64,000 nucleotides of DNA, taken from NCBI RefSeq assembly GCF_037975245.1, contig NC_092570.1:6491001-6555000 (forward strand). The letters run 5' to 3'. The DNA comes from Apostichopus japonicus. Its lineage: Eukaryota; Echinodermata; Holothuroidea; Aspidochirotida; Stichopodidae. This document shows positions 1 to 10,971 of the stretch, piece after piece. The position numbers and the translations under genes were made by a program. Each line of letters starts with the position of its first letter. Positions within the stretch are counted from its first letter, which is position 1. The notes under the pieces are model-generated. The model did no database searches, was not told the DNA's origin, and saw nothing but the letters and a program-made list of their open reading frames with translations.

Positions 1-3000
1 CGAAAAACACCCTAAATGTGCATCAATGAAGCTGAAATAAATACATGATGTAGTTAACAGACTCGACAATAAATATGTAGTCCATTTAGGGTCATACATT
101 ATCTCAATAATTGTTAAAAAAAGCTTAAAGTTGGTCATAAGTCGCATTTTTATGATTCCATACTAAAATGCCGTATTGAGCTGCCCTGAGGTGGAGCTAG
201 ATTTTAACCCCGAAAAACACCCTAAATGTGCATCAATGAAGCTGAAATAAATACATAGTGTATTTAATAGACTTGACAATAAATATGTAGTCCATTTAGG
301 GTCATACATTATCTCAATAATTGTTAAAAAAAGCTTAAAGTTGGTCAAATGTCGCAATTTTTACGATTCCATACTAAAATGCCGTATTGAGCTGCCCTGA
401 GGTGGAGCTGGGTTTTAACCCCGAAAAACACCCTAAATGTGCATCAATGAAGCTGAAATAAATACATAGTGTATTTAATAGACTAGACAATAAATATGTA
501 GTCCATTTAGGGTCATACATTATCTCAATAATTGTTAAAAAAAAGCTTAAAGTTGGTCAAATGTCGCATTTTTATGATTCCATACTAAAATGCCGTATTG
601 AGCTGCCCTGAGGTGGAGCTGGGTTTTAACCCCGAAAAACACCCTAAATGTGCATCAATGAAGCTGAAATAAATACATGATGTATTTAACAGACTCGAAA
701 ATAAATATGTAGTCCATTTAGGGTCATACATTATCTCAATAATTGTTAAAAAAAGCTTAAAGTTAGTCAAATGTCGCATTTTTTATGATTCCACACTAAA
801 ATGCCGTATTGAGCTGCCTTGAGGTGGAGCTGGGTTTTAACCCCGAAAAACACCCTAAATGTGCATCAATGAAGCTGAAATAAATACATGATGTATTTAA
901 TAGACTTGACAATAAATATGTAGTCCATTTAGGGTCATACATTATCTCAATAATTGTTAAAAAAAAAGCTTAAATTTGGTCAAATGTCGCATTTTTATGA
1001 TTCCTTACTAAAATGCCGTATTGAGCTGCCCTGAGGTGGAGCTAGATTTTAACCCCGAAAAACACCCTAAATGTGCATCAATGAAGCTGAAATAAATACA
1101 TAGTGTATTTAATAGACTTGACAATAAATATGTAGTCCATTTAGGGTCATACATTATCTCAATAATTGTTAAAAAAAGCTTAAAGTTGGTCAAATGTCGC
1201 AATTTTTACGATTCCATACTAAAATGCCGTATTGAGCTGCCCTGAGGTGGAGCTGGGTTTTAACCCCGAAAAACACCCTAAATGTGCATCAATGAAGCTG
1301 AAATAAATACATAGTGTATTTAATAGACTAGACAATAAATATGTAGTCCATTTAGGGTCATACATTATCTCAATAATTGTTAAAAAAAGCTTAAAGTTAG
1401 TCAAATGTCGCATTTTTTATGATTCCACACTAAAACGGCGTATTGAGCTGCCCTGAGGTGGAGCTGGGTTTTAACCCCGAAAAACACCCTAAATGTGCAT
1501 CAATGAAGCTGAAATAAATACATGATGTAGTTAACAGACTCGACAATAAATATGTAGTCCATTTAGGGTCATACATTATCTCAATAATTGTTAAAAAAAG
1601 CTTAAAGTTGGTCATAAGTCGCATTTTTATGATTCCATACTAAAATGCCGTATTGAGCTGCCCTGAGGTGGAGCTAGATTTTAACCCCGAAAAACACCCT
1701 AAATGTGCATCAATGAAGCTGAAATAAATACATAGTGTATTTAATAGACTTGACAATAAATATGTAGTCCATTTAGGGTCATACATTATCTCAATAATTG
1801 TTAAAAAAAGCTTAAAGTTGGTCAAATGTCGCAATTTTTACGATTCCATACTAAAATGCCGTATTGAGCTGCCCTGAGGTGGAGCTGGGTTTTAACCCCG
1901 AAAAACACCCTAAATGTGCATCAATGAAGCTGAAATAAATACATAGTGTATTTAATAGACTAGACAATAAATATGTAGTCCATTTAGGGTCATACATTAT
2001 CTCAATAATTGTTAAAAAAAGCTTAAAGTTGGTCAAACGTCGCAATTTTTATGATTCCATATACTAAAATGCCGTATTGAGCTGCCCTGAGGTGGAGCTG
2101 GGTTTTAACCCCGAAAAACACCCTAAATGTGCATCAATGAAGCTGAAATAAATACATAGTGTATTTAATAGACTTGACAATAAATATGTAGTCCATTTAG
2201 GGTCATACATTATCTCAATAATTGTTAAAAAAAAGCTTAAAGTTGGTCAAATGTCGCATTTTTATGATTCCATATACTAAAATGCCGTATTGAGCTGCCC
2301 TGAGGTGGAGCTGGGTTTTAACCCCGAAAAACACCCTAAATGTGCATCAATGAAGCTGAAATAAATACATAGTGTATTTAATAGACTTGACAATAAATAT
2401 GTAGTCCATTTAGGGTCATACATTATCTCAATAATTGTTAAAAAAAGCTTAAATTTGGTCAAATGTCGCAATTTTTATGATTCCATACTAAAATGCCGTA
2501 TTGAGCTGCCCTGAGGTGGAGCTGGGTTTTAACCCCGAAAAACACCCTAAATGTGCATCAATGAAGCTGAAATAAATACATGATGTATTTAACAGACTCG
2601 ACAATAAATATGTAGTCCATTTAGGGTCATACATTATCTCAATAATTGTTAAAAAAAAAGCTTAAAGTTGTTCAAATGTCGCAATTTTTATGATTCCATA
2701 CTAAAATGCCGTATTGAGCTGCCCTGAGGTGGAGCTAGATTTTAACCCCGAAAAACACCCTAAATGTGCATCAATGAAGCTGAAATAAATACATAGTGTA
2801 TTTAATAGACTTGACAATAAATATGTAGTCCATTTAGGGTCATACATTATCTCAATAATTGTTAAAAAAAGCTTAAAGTTGGTCAAATGTCGCAATTTTT
2901 ACGATTCCATACTAAAATGCCGTATTGAGCTGCCCTGAGGTGGAGCTGGGTTTTAACCCCGAAAAACACCCTAAATGTGCATCAATGAAGCTGAAATAAA

Positions 3001-3270
3001 TACATAGTGTATTTAATAGACTAGACAATAAATATGTAGTCCATTTAGGGTCATACATTATCTCAATAATTGTTAAAAAAAGCTTAAAGTTGGTCAAACG
3101 TCGCAATTTTTATGATTCCATATACTAAAATGCCGTATTGAGCTGCCCTGAGGTGGAGCTGGGTTTTAACCCCGAAAAACACCCTTTGCAAATACATAGT
3201 GTATTTAATAGACTTGACAATAAATATGTAGTCCATTTAGGGTCATTCATTATCTTAATAATTGTTCAAA
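1..3270. repeat. 211-bp satellite array with higher-order repeat
   Basis: Fifteen complete monomers begin at 1, 211, 422, 633, 844, 1056, 1267, 1478, 1688, 1899, 2112, 2325, 2536, 2749 and 2960. A sixteenth begins at 3173, has an internal deletion, and decays by about 3270. Monomers are 210-213 bp and nearly identical. Diagnostic differences sort them into types: A (ends GCTAGATTTT; monomers 1, 5, 8, 13), B (GACTTGAC plus ACGATTCC; 2, 6, 9, 14) and C (GACTAGAC; 3, 7, 10, 15). An A-B-C trimer therefore recurs four times with extra monomers between. Each monomer also carries a 9-bp inverted repeat, CCCTAAATG and CATTTAGGG. The left end lies outside the window. The repeated 64-codon minus-strand open frames are by-products of the repeat and are not genes. 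Confidence 0.95.
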
Positions 3271-3590
3271 TATGTTCATCAATATATTTTACACAACTCA
3301 GGTCACAATGAGACACCGTAGCACAGTTTCAAAACGGGGCGCGGCTTAACACAATGGTTTGACATAATTGAACATCATTATATGCACTGAGCTGGAGCTG
3401 TGCAAAGTTGTAACCCCTGATGCCATCAGCTGATATTTAAAGTACAGTTACAAATAAAAGTTGATGCAATATGTAATGACACAGCAATTTGAATCTGATT
3501 TCTTCCATGAAGTATCTTCCATGAAGTATTTTACTTTCAGAAGTATTTTACGGTGACATAATAATCGATAAGGAGAAAAGTCAGAAAACA
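3271..3590 (+). promoter_or_regulatory. Flank between satellite and ependymin-related gene
   Basis: This is 320 bp of unique AT-rich sequence between the decayed end of the satellite and the first coding ATG. It must hold the 5' UTR and at least part of the promoter if transcription starts locally. I see no convincing TATA box. A short direct duplication of CTTCCATGAAGTAT lies near 3500-3530. Confidence 0.35.
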
Positions 3591-6500
3591 ATGAAGATTT
3601 CATCGCTAACCGTGTTTGTCTTTGTGATCCAGGCAGCCTATTCTAACCAGGCAGCACCTGATCCTTGTTGCACTGCGGAGCAATTCCAGATAAGCTTTGG
3701 TAATATTACAGTAAATAACTACCATATCAGTTAGTTATGCTTCAGCCGTTGGGTTGAGAGTGCACAACGATCGGTACACGGTGATACTGTATGTAAGGAC
3801 TGGTGTAGATAACAACGCCGTGTGTATCCACTAACGTAGAACGATTAGAACAATACATGGTAAACGAAGGGATAAGCCTAGGTTATATGCATTCATAATT
3901 GTATACACAGTTCAAGTCCAGGAGAGCTCACAGTAGAAAAATCCTATATTAGAAATATTGATATTGTAGAAGCTAAAATGGTTGGGGCATGCATATTAGG
4001 GGGTGAAGGGGGCTGCACTAGAAAGTGACCTGGGGCAGAGGAGAAGGTCGAGGTGGATATTTTTCTCGTCAATTTTGAGCTACAATTTCTTTTAATATTG
4101 CGCTGTTAAATGAATTTTCAGGAGGAAATTAAATAGTGTAGCTATTGCAGTCTCACTATCAATATAGTAAATGCATTATCTAAATGGTAGACTCAAAAGA
4201 GAAAGTTGTCAGAAAGAGGGGGGATGGGGGTGGGGAGGGTGGTAAAATGCATTACTTTTCTGTAGGCTACATGTATACTGGAATGCATATTTTTGGAGTG
4301 GAATAAATACATTGTATTAGTGGCTGCATGAAGGTCATATTGCCATTTTAATAGAAACAATCCAATTTTTCCCACTTTAGGTACGGTAAGTAATTTGTAT
4401 CTCATGAAGAAATAAGCATTTTTCTGCATGCATATGTTCAGACAAGATCACTCACTCCATTGTTGCCAGTTGTAAAGTTCAACAATAAAATTACAAAATT
4501 TCTATTAAAATCAGGAAACTTGATATGAACCTTTCTTGGTATGAATCAATGGAGTTCATTGATGTTTGATATTGCTGGCTGCCAAAACAGAAATGTTTTG
4601 TGTGACAATTTTCATCAATATGTATGCTTACTACAAGGTAGTAATTATAAAGTGTTGTTGCAAAGTGTGTAGCGATATCTGTTCAATATTTTCAACTAAT
4701 ATTTTGTCATATTTCTCTCATAACAGGTGGAACTGTGGCTCAGAGCATCGATGATCGACCAGAAAGTATACAGGAATTTTTCAATGGTGCATTTGACTTC
4801 AAGAGTCAACGTTATGGGTTGGATGTGTACATTCACAACTATACTGATGGAACAGACATGAGATACAAAGTTTATCAGCTAATCAATAAGGTACAGAATA
4901 CATGTGTATATGTATTCGGAGTGTTAGCTCAGTGGTTAACGCCGGTGCCTTCCAATCATAAGGTCCCCAGTTGTAGTCACTCCAAAGATTAATGTATGTC
5001 GTCCAGTTACAGAGTTGTTGACAATTGACAATTCATAATCATGGACGTTAGATATGAATCTAAGAGACTGACTTCAGTCAGCTTGCGGCTTTGATAAGCC
5101 AATGATGGCTTCTTCACGAGTTCCTGCTTGCAGGAGGATCTAAATTCATACAAATTACCAACTCAGGTAGATATATTCAATCTCCCCTGTTTTTAGCCCA
5201 AAACAGAGGACTCAGGTGGTATTTGCTATAGGCAAGGAAGATCGTAATGTGAAATGGGACATATTAGCCCAACCGCCATTGTTATGAAGTTATCCACATG
5301 GCAAGACTTTGTAAAGTATTTGATGATGTATGGAAGTGATGGAAAAGCAAACTTTAGCAACATTCAAGACACTTCTTAGCAGAACATTGAATATCTGTGA
5401 CAACCAGTTACTATCCACAAGCCTTGATATTTGGGCTTTTAATTGCCTTGGTAATCCCAGTAGATTGAACCATTTGCTAGTGCAAGATTTACATGGTTGT
5501 GGTATTAAATCAAGTGGGAATTTTATATAGGCCAGTAGATTTTTTTTATATGCATAGACATTTTTCAGCAAGTGGCTAAATTGTGAAATTCAAAGCCTGA
5601 TCCAACTAACAAATATTTCATATCTGTTTCTTTTTATGACTCTACTAGCTTGCTTTGGACTTTTCTTAAAAGTTGTCTGGTTGGATTATGTACTTTCCAT
5701 ATTTCCACTCTAATACTTCTAACTGAAGTACAAATTTCTGACCTGAAAGAAATTGTTAAATAAATTGCAACATTAAAGTAATAACAGATCTGTCATTAAT
5801 TTCTTACTGTATTCAGGGAGTCGAGTACATCGTTCTGAATTCACAATGTACCGAGGTACCACTCCAAGTTCCACCATCTCGTTGTGTTCCCGGTAAGAAT
5901 TAGAGCCAAACGAAACAGTGCATTGTGCATGTTATGTTATGTAAATTGTCTATATTGTCAGTGAAGCTTTTTTGCATATTGAGAATATTTAGACAGCCGT
6001 GTATTTCAATGTTATTTCTATGTTTAATTAGTTGTAGTAGCACAACTGTAATTGTTGTTAGCTTTGGATGGCATTCAAGTGCCGGGTCTTGAGTGAGACA
6101 CGTCGTAAATACATGTACGCAAGGCATGCAACACATCATGTATGTTTTTTTTTTATCTCTTTCGCTAAGCCTCGCTCCCCAGAAATGTCCTAACAGATAA
6201 GCCCAGACCCGTTTTACGCCATAACTACACACGTTACACATTGCACTACATTGTCTGACAGCCTGGTAGTCACAAGGTCCTTTACACATGATGTTTTTGA
6301 CCTGTGGTTACCTTTGACCCATGGTTCTTTGACCCTTGGCATTTTGACATATGGTTACCTTTGACTCTAGTTCTTTTGCCACCCTTGATATTTTGACCTG
6401 TACTAGTTACTACCCATGGTTCTTTGAAACTTGGTTTTTGTCATATGTTTTATGTAATCAAATGGTTGTTTCACTCATGATTGGTGTAAAGTAGAATCAA

Positions 6501-9102
6501 AAAATTAGAGTCTTTGATATTTTTTGTAACAAAAACCTCTAAAGTTCACAAACCGCATAAATTTACCAATGGTCCAATTACAAGCCAAATGTTCAAATCA
6601 AACTGTCTGTTACATTTTGGGGATTGACCGAAACCTGATCGTTTCATTGTGAGAATACAGTACTGGTTTTCTGGGGTTATTTTTTCTGTTCCATCTCTGT
6701 ATAAGTTTCTTCTTACTCTTCTTTAATACTTTTCCCTTTAGATTCAGCAACCTACGTCACTTCTTTTTGGCTCGGAGACCAAGCTCTGTACCTAGACGAC
6801 TGGAAGGTTAAGGGTTCCTCAGCAGGTTTCGTTGGTGAAGTTTACTCCACCACTGCCTCAAAGGATTGTACACCTGGTCCCACGAATGCAGTTGGAACAA
6901 TGGATGTACAGGGACAAAAAGGTTTGATCTGAAAACATTTTCATCAGTTTATTCCAGAAATTTTCAACCAAACCTCACTGGGTGTTTGCTCACACTTAGA
7001 TTGGGATTAATGAAACTAATATGTCCTCTATCAGATTTTGTTTTCACTCAAATTAACAGTAATGTAAAGTGAATATAAAATGGCTTTGGGCAAGTCTAGA
7101 AAAAAAAAAGTCTCCCACTTACTGTTTGCAAATGACTGTTCACATGAAAACATGACGAAAACAACGAAATGGAATATTGACGTTTTCTCTATTATGTGAA
7201 TTAATTGTTGATTAGCCATGCCAATGAACTGTATTATTTTTTTAATAACAGTGCCAAGTAGAAATGAAGAATTTCCAAAATCAGCATATTAAAAAGCCGC
7301 TTTAAGCTGTCATATATTGTTGCATTGTTGTCGTACCGGTCAAGCCGTTTGCTGTCATTTTCACACATGATTCGATACGCCTCAAGTCTAACTAACACAT
7401 CTAAGTTTTCCCTTTTGATTACTACTAAAATTTGGTAACACAAATGTGAAAAACAAATTTGTATCCTTAACATGTGATATTTTCTTGCTCCGTTTTCCCA
7501 AACGTTATAAATTGAGGGAAAGAAAATGTAAAGGTTTCAACTTTTTCAGTTGCAAGTATAAGTTTTGGAGAGATGTTCAGCACTGAGAAATGTCTAAAAA
7601 TGACTTTGTTTTAATTTGTATGGTATAAATGGTAACGTTTGAAAAGCAAGTGAGGTTAATGTTGATAGCCCTGTTTCATGCAACTCAACAGAACAAATAA
7701 TGCAGTGTAAAAATAAGTGAATCAGTCAAACAGATAAACAAAAAACCAAAGCTTTGTACGAATATATTTTTACATTCTTTGGCCTATTTTTATCAACTTA
7801 CTATGTGTTTTAGACCCTGTTTGTGTTTTCTGTACTGTGTACCTTTCATTTATGTCGCTGTGGGTTAAAGGCATTGAAGACTTACCCCAAACCGTGTGCC
7901 GCACTTTGAAAAGTTAAGTTGCCGTTGCTTGCAAATGGCGTTTTCTTCTTGTCACTACAAAATGCAGACAATAATGAAACGTGATAATTTGTTATCTTTT
8001 ATCTGGACCTGAGATGTCCACGCTGCTATGTACACTGTGTTGAGGGTATTGACTGTAGCTGTATGTACTGACTATACACTAGTGTCTAATTACCGACGGT
8101 AGCAAGCTGTGTCTGTATTTTCTAGGATCGATGGTGGTGTCAAACACTTCTGTTACACCTCATTCGAAAGTAGGTCATATACCGGCATGAGACGTTTCTT
8201 TGTGCGTGAGTCTCCACACCCTTTAAAGGTGTTAATTAGCCATCATTTTGATGACTTACCTATTGACTTTGGAAATTGTGGCCCCAGCAACCTTCAAGTG
8301 CAGTGTTAACAATGTGACACCATTTTCAATGCCACGATGGTGTTGCCATATTAGCATATTCTATGTAGGTCCTTTTGCTTCTAAAGTGTGAACGAATCTG
8401 TAGAGAAGTAAAGGGAGTCTGAAAATGCCATAAGAGTTTTTACTCTTGTGGAAAATTCATGTACCGTTGCGGTACAAGCAAATTCAATGTGCAGTGGGTT
8501 TGCAGGCAACCCATTCCACATATGGCTTGATGTTCTTTCATTCTTTTATTTCATTCTTTCATTCAATCTTTCAGTGAAGTTCATGTCACAAGGAACATAC
8601 ATGAATTTCACCAATTCAATCAGTGATCCCGACTACTGGTTCGTACCTCCGGCATCTTGCTCTAATGCAACACAGCAGCAGGTAGGTCTCTCAGGGCTTC
8701 TATCTATAACTGATAATTATTCCAATTAAGCCAATCATGGTATTGTTTGGCATGAACAGAAAAAATTGATAAATATTGGCAGCTGTGGCCAAATGCCGAA
8801 TAGAGATGAGAGCGAAACCCCATCTGCCAAATCATGTAATAACTTTCTCATGACTTGGTAAAGTGCTGAAGACTAAAATGTTACCATTTTATTGCATTAG
8901 GTAGTAGATTTGTTAAGTGCATACTATAGGTTTGAAGGGGACAGGTAAGAGAGGGAGAAAAAAAAGTAAAATAAATCGAGTCGAACTACATTTGCTTCTT
9001 ACTTACATTTCGTACTTTCATTTCTCTTGTTAGGTGTCAGAATCTTGGTTCCAACCACTCCATACGTTGAGACGGCTGCGAGCAACAAACTTTTTTCTGT
9101 AA
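3591..9102 (+). CDS. Ependymin-related secreted protein (EPDR/MERP family)
   Basis: Six exons join in frame: 3591-3699, 4727-4890, 5817-5892, 6742-6921, 8575-8681 and 9034-9102, giving 234 residues, with GT-AG at every boundary. Residues 1-18 are a hydrophobic signal peptide ending AYS. The mature protein starts with the double Cys of the family (C26, C27) followed by EQF. The core FDFKSQRYGLDVY at 59-71 matches the family's position for a beta strand after an aromatic-basic motif. Further cysteines are C102, C114, C159 and C205. The family's late segment is present as SISDPDYWFVPPASC (191-205). N-glycosylation sequons lie at N74, N187 and N207. Ependymin-related proteins are secreted or lysosomal glycoproteins with a lipid-binding-like fold; echinoderms have many copies, some expressed in regenerating tissue. 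The product is thus extracellular or lysosomal, and its ligand is unknown. ATTAAA at 9183-9188 is a possible poly(A) signal. Confidence 0.88.
4918..5144 (+). mobile_element. tRNA-derived SINE, copy 1
   Basis: The element lies in intron 2 of the ependymin-related gene. It begins with a tRNA-like head: GGAGTG at 4918 can pair with CACTCC near 4978-4983, and TTAGCTCAGTGG is a good Pol III A box. The B box is damaged (AGTTGTAGTCA instead of GGTTCAAGTCA). A non-tRNA body of about 155 bp follows and ends in GGAGGATCTAAA. The same head and body occur in the same orientation at 27388, so this is a dispersed element and not a tRNA gene. Confidence 0.85.
6288..6445 (+). repeat. Degenerate TTTGACC/ATGGTT short repeat
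   Basis: Intron 3 of the ependymin-related gene contains about seven imperfect copies of a roughly 20-bp motif built from TTTGACC and TGGTTCTTTGACC. The copies have drifted strongly. No function is visible. Confidence 0.6.
7865..8226 (+). mobile_element. TTAA-flanked MITE, copy 1
   Basis: The element sits in intron 4 of the ependymin-related gene. TTAAAGGCATTGAAGACTTA at 7865 faces the reverse complement of TTAAAGGGTGTGGAGACTCA ending at 8226. The ends are therefore imperfect terminal inverted repeats starting at TTAA. A homologous copy lies on the opposite strand at 24732-25095, similar along its full length. TTAA at both ends is the target of piggyBac-type elements, so a non-autonomous piggyBac-like MITE is the best guess. 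No transposase is encoded. Confidence 0.75.
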
Positions 9103-9944
9103 GAGGAGAAAGGAAGCCTTTTGTTAGATTTAAACCTTCACTGCTAGCCTAAGTTGTAGTATTAACTGTAGGTAGGATATTGATTAAACATAAAATGATT
9201 TTAAAGAATCTTTCTTTTTCTTAGCATTGTGGGATTATTATGGATTGATCAATTAGTTAACTAACATGGGAAGATTTCGAGCCTAATGTCAAAGATTTGT
9301 ACGGTTGACCCTAGCAACTTGGGGTTTGTATTCATTCACTCTATGGTAGTTGATGGTGTTGTCACATTAGTGAATTAGTAGCCACATATGTCATTTCACT
9401 TGAGATACATGAAGGAACAAGATGGAAATCCACAGAGTTGCAGATCTCACCTCCTCCACACAGTTTAGGCCAATTTGACCTCTGACCCACATTGACCTTT
9501 GACCTCGACCCTTAACAACCACAAACATATAGAAGATCAATGTGGAAAACAGACTTGCAGCAACTCAGTACTTACATGAGTACTCTAGTCAAGGGCGGCG
9601 GAAGCACCTTTAATCTGGGGGGGCACCGACATCAAAGGGCACTTTGCAGAAATTCGATTGGACTGATGCAGCCTTATATTTAGTACCCTTTATAACTCTT
9701 ATTGTATTATCTTATTTGCGTATACTCATCACTCCATCAACACCCCCCCCCCTCAATGAAAAATGCATACTAGCACTGCAATATCCAATGTGCAAATTGG
9801 GAAACAAGGAATAAGTTTTCTTTTGAGACAAAATGAGGTGAAATCATGCTAGTTGCTAATGTAGGAATCTTCCGAATTAGAGTTTATTTCTTGTTAATAT
9901 CTGAACAATTTTTTTCCATTCGAAAGAGCTTTGAGTTTGACCCA
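9103..9944. other. Intergenic, no gene seen
   Basis: The start is presumably 3' UTR of the ependymin-related gene. At 9460-9510 there is a TTTGACC-rich stretch resembling the dispersed TGACC-type repeats elsewhere in the window. At 9594-9650 a GC-rich end-like sequence (AAGGGCGGCGGAAGCACC, then a G run) looks like a transposon terminus, but I found no matching partner end. No coding exon is recognised. Confidence 0.5.
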
Positions 9945-10065
9945 CAGGCGTAGCCAGGATTTGCAAAGTTGTATGCACGACTATCTGAGCGGAGCGCCAC
10001 CATCGGTTGGCGCGGAGCGTACAAGAAAATTTTTGGTTTTACAAACCCCTCAGATGGCCGGAATA
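9945..10065 (+). mobile_element. hAT-like transposon end (left end only)
   Basis: CAGGCGTAGCCAGGATTTG at 9945 resembles the CAGGGGCGTATCCAGG ends of the intact elements in this window. It is followed by the subterminal motif CTATCTGAGCGGAGCGCC at 9980-9997. That motif is shared, on the other strand, with the elements at 13289-14137 and 26479-26991. No right end was found; LINE sequence follows directly. Confidence 0.6.
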
Positions 10066-10690
10066 CTTTTCAAGCCCCGTTTCACTCTGTCAGAGATTCC
10101 AAGTTGCAATATTTCCAATTTCGCTTCCTCCATCGCATTATTGGAACAAACCACTGCCGTCATAAAATAGGGCAAAATCGATAACCCACGATGTTACTTT
10201 TGTGGCTGATATGATGAGACCCTGTTACATCTGTTTTGGGACTGCCCTATTATTTCGAACTTTATTTTAGACGTGGAGCAAGCTATTTTTGGCAGTCAAT
10301 TTATATTTTCGAAGAATGACATATGCTTCGGGTTTCATTATTCCGTGAATCACCCATATAATTTCTTAATTTTTCATCTCAAGTACTTCATCTTCAGTAA
10401 AAAAATTACAAACAAGGAAATGAGATGTAGGGATATTTTATATAAGTTAAAATTTGCCATGAAACTCGAGAAAGAACTCAAGCAAAGAGGCAAAGCTTTT
10501 ATTTCTTACGAGCAGTTAAAAGAATCATTAAGTAATTGCACTATACTGTTCAGTTAATTACGATGCATCATTGTTTTTGTATGCACTTATCATTACTTGT
10601 AAAAGGTTTTTGACCTTACTGTATCCCAATATATTCGATATGGCATAAGAATGATACCAATAAAGATACCAAGCGTGGTTAAAAAAATAA
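10066..10690 (+). pseudogene. 5'-truncated LINE, end of the reverse transcriptase ORF
   Basis: The translation reads through an FHSVRDSKLQYFQFRFLHRI segment, then CYFCG, a stop codon, then YDETLLHLFWDC, and continues to a stop at 10555-10557. This is the post-RT zinc-knuckle region (C-x2-C with H and C downstream) found at the C-terminus of L1/Tx1-type non-LTR retrotransposons. One in-frame TGA interrupts it and everything upstream is missing. A 3' UTR with AATAAAG near 10660 and an A-rich tail at about 10680-10700 completes the fragment. It abuts a hAT-like end, so it probably inserted into that element. It is dead and cannot encode an active enzyme. Confidence 0.75.
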
Positions 10691-10925
10691 AAAATTATTC
10701 CGTGTAGTGTTTTTATATAACGGTCAAATTCATCATTTATGTTCGTATAGCAATTGCATACTGGGCTATATATAGACCTCTTAATTCGTGTGTTTAGGCC
10801 TTCGTGTGGAAATGAATAAATTGTGTAATTGAGTTGCGCTATAGCCTAACTAACGTTCAATAGACCACGGATTTTACGGAGTGCGCTTTGTTGATGAGCA
10901 CTCACTGTGAAATAACAAAATTATA

Positions 10926-10932
<7 letters not shown>

Positions 10933-10970
<38 letters not shown>
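10933..10970. repeat. (TA)n microsatellite
   Basis: A pure TA run of roughly 19 units lies in intergenic DNA. A shorter TA run lies at 11138-11151. Confidence 0.95.

Positions 10971-10971
<1 letters not shown>

Noticed and set aside
163-3106. Ten near-identical 64-residue minus-strand frames
   Set aside because: They repeat with the satellite period, start at non-ATG codons and differ only as the monomers do. They are by-products of the tandem repeat.
1-3270. CENP-B box in the satellite monomer
   Set aside because: TTTTCGGGGTTAAAAC looks slightly similar, but the required A and CGGG positions do not match.
1-3270. CRISPR array or direct-repeat immune locus
   Set aside because: The whole unit is repeated without unique spacers, and the genome is eukaryotic.
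4918-4990. Functional tRNA gene
   Set aside because: The B box is damaged, and the same head continues into a SINE body that recurs elsewhere.
8109-8309. 66-codon plus-strand frame in the ependymin-related intron
   Set aside because: It lies mostly inside the MITE and is not shared in frame with the second copy.
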